Translations under genes and position numbers: made by a program
In this document: one piece after another, positions 63,215 through 64,000 of the stretch
Position numbering within the stretch: the stretch's first letter is position 1
Layout of the letters: every line of letters begins with the position of its first letter
Origin: Bradyrhizobium sp. 170
GTDB lineage: Bacteria; Pseudomonadota; Alphaproteobacteria; Rhizobiales; Xanthobacteraceae
NCBI RefSeq assembly: GCF_023101085.1
Contig: NZ_CP064703.1
Span: 3,162,001 to 3,226,000, forward strand
DNA length: 64,000 bases
Direction: 5' to 3'
The notes under the pieces: model-generated
Told to the model about the DNA's origin: nothing
The model's input: the letters and a program-made list of their open reading frames with translations, nothing else
Databases searched by the model: none

Positions 63215-63841
63215 ATGACCTACATCCTTCCACCGCTCAATGCGCTCCGCGCGTTCGAAGCAGCAGCCCGGCATCTCAGCTTCAAGCTGGCCGCGCATGA
63301 GCTGCATGTGACGCCGGCCGCCGTGGGGCAGCAGGTGAAGGCGCTGGAAGCGCGTCTGGGCGTGCGCCTGTTCGAGCGGCTGCATAAGCAACTCATCCTG
63401 ACCGCGGCCGGCCAGGCTTATCTGCCGGAAATATCCGACGGCTTTCGTCGCATTGCCGATGCGACCGTGCAATTGAAGCCGGTGGGTGCGGTGCTGCTGC
63501 AGCTCGGCGTGCACGGCAGCTTCGATCTGCGCCGTCTGGAGCTGGAGCAGTTTCGCGCAAACCACGCGGAAATCGGCTTGCGGGTGCTGCAGCCCGCCGG
63601 CTTGCATGAATTGATCGAGGGCAAGGTCGATGTGCTGATCGCCCGCGGGCTCGGCCACCATCCGGGCTACCGCTGCGACCGCGTGACGGAGGGGGCCGGC
63701 GTCGGCGATTGGCTGATTGCGCCGGCCGGCACGGCGGATTGTCCCGAGATCGCTAGCTTTCGCGATTGGCTGCGCGGTCTGCCGGCGGACAACGCGCTCG
63801 CGCTGCATCGTCGTCGTTTGGTCGGCATCGTCAGAAGTTGA
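63215..63841 (+). CDS. LysR family regulator, apparently internally deleted
   Basis: A 208-residue protein that begins as a GcvA-type LysR regulator: HTH at about 20-40 (L-A-A-H-E-L-H-V-T-P-A-A-V-G-Q-Q-V) and linker helix. The effector domain starts normally to about residue 155, but then jumps to a sequence (D-W-L-I-A-P, then F-R-D-W-L) usually found at the very C terminus. About 90 residues of the middle appear missing without loss of frame. It may still bind DNA but not effector. ATG at 63215; an in-frame GTG at 63197 is possible. Divergent from the glyoxalase-like operon. Confidence 0.72.
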   Translation: MTYILPPLNALRAFEAAARHLSFKLAAHELHVTPAAVGQQVKALEARLGVRLFERLHKQLILTAAGQAYLPEISDGFRRIADATVQLKPVGAVLLQLGVHGSFDLRRLELEQFRANHAEIGLRVLQPAGLHELIEGKVDVLIARGLGHHPGYRCDRVTEGAGVGDWLIAPAGTADCPEIASFRDWLRGLPADNALALHRRRLVGIVRS

Positions 63842-63848
63842 GGTGATC

Positions 63849-64000
63849 TTGAAACAGAAAAAATTCGGCACGGGCGGCCCCGATGTTTCCGTGATCGGGC
63901 AGGGCACCTGGTATCTCGACCGCGGCGACCGCAAGACGGCGGTGGCAGCGCTGTGCCGGGGCATCGAAACCGGCATGACCCACATCGACACCGCCGAGAT
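63849..64000 (+). CDS. Aldo/keto reductase, N-terminal fragment
   Basis: Fifty codons run to the window edge. The opening F-G-T-G-G-P-D-V-S-V-I-G-Q-G-T-W and the T-H-I-D-T-A-E segment are the first beta strands of the aldo/keto reductase barrel, NADPH-dependent carbonyl reductases. The aspartate in H-I-D-T-A is part of the active site. A TTG at 63849 behind GAGGTG is the probable start; GTG at 63843 is the alternative. It lies 7 bp behind the LysR-type gene, in the same direction. Confidence 0.75.
   Translation, partial: MKQKKFGTGGPDVSVIGQGTWYLDRGDRKTAVAALCRGIETGMTHIDTAE

Overview
The window looks like chromosomal DNA of an alphaproteobacterium of the Bradyrhizobium / Nitrobacteraceae type. 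The coding DNA is GC-rich throughout. Intergenic spaces carry inverted elements of a kind I associate with Bradyrhizobium (three copies at 8856, 16516 and 40593, plus two other hairpin families). The gene content is that of a soil oligotroph: many solute-binding proteins, CoA-linked catabolism, polyhydroxybutyrate and glycogen genes, and a nitrate-assimilation operon ordered like the globin-flp-nasC module known from Bradyrhizobium diazoefficiens. The genus call is an inference; no rRNA or tRNA gene was seen.

Layout. 1-2520: end of a ferric-iron-type ABC importer (permease, binding protein, ATPase). 2526-8842: a TetR-controlled locus in which an ABC ATPase and permease enclose a DapA-like aldolase, a GNAT protein and an NAD-dependent epimerase-like protein; the binding protein is transcribed divergently beyond the TetR gene. 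Two matching operators overlap the -35 boxes of both transcription units. 8992-16514: a DUF1772 protein, an orphan tricarboxylate-type binding protein, an IclR regulator, and a divergent operon of acyl-CoA dehydrogenase, Baeyer-Villiger monooxygenase and alkylsulfatase-like hydrolase. 16611-22555: a glycosyltransferase facing an ABC exporter, a glycogen-debranching-type glucosidase and a PRC-barrel protein. 22619-27890: two convergent MFS transporters, a secreted cupin, a Met-rich small protein, a peroxiredoxin-like protein and a DUF899 gene broken by one in-frame amber codon.

27993-33923: LysR regulator, 3-hydroxybutyrate dehydrogenase plus patatin (polyhydroxybutyrate turnover), glycogen synthase and a CoA-transferase. 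34072-39398: a complete five-gene peptide/nickel-type ABC importer, its genes mostly overlapping. 39505-43594: Zn alcohol dehydrogenase, isopropylmalate-dehydrogenase-like enzyme, an AT-richer nitrilase-family gene and a crotonase lacking both hydratase glutamates. 44006-48237: XRE regulator, about 0.9 kb of non-coding DNA with tandem palindromes, then a TRAP transporter (DctP-Q-M). 48238-52230: HWE-type histidine kinase, serine beta-lactamase-like hydrolase, intradiol dioxygenase.

52560-60088 is the most coherent pathway: nrtA-nrtB-nrtC (ABC nitrate import), single-domain haemoglobin, FAD-dependent oxidoreductase and assimilatory nitrate reductase, preceded by a sigma-54-like promoter and a 15-bp-arm perfect palindrome. 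60205-64000: a TraB/GumN-like protein, a three-gene minus-strand operon (thiazoline-carboxylate-hydrolase family, RidA family, glyoxalase-like), a LysR protein that appears internally deleted, and the start of an aldo/keto reductase cut by the window edge.
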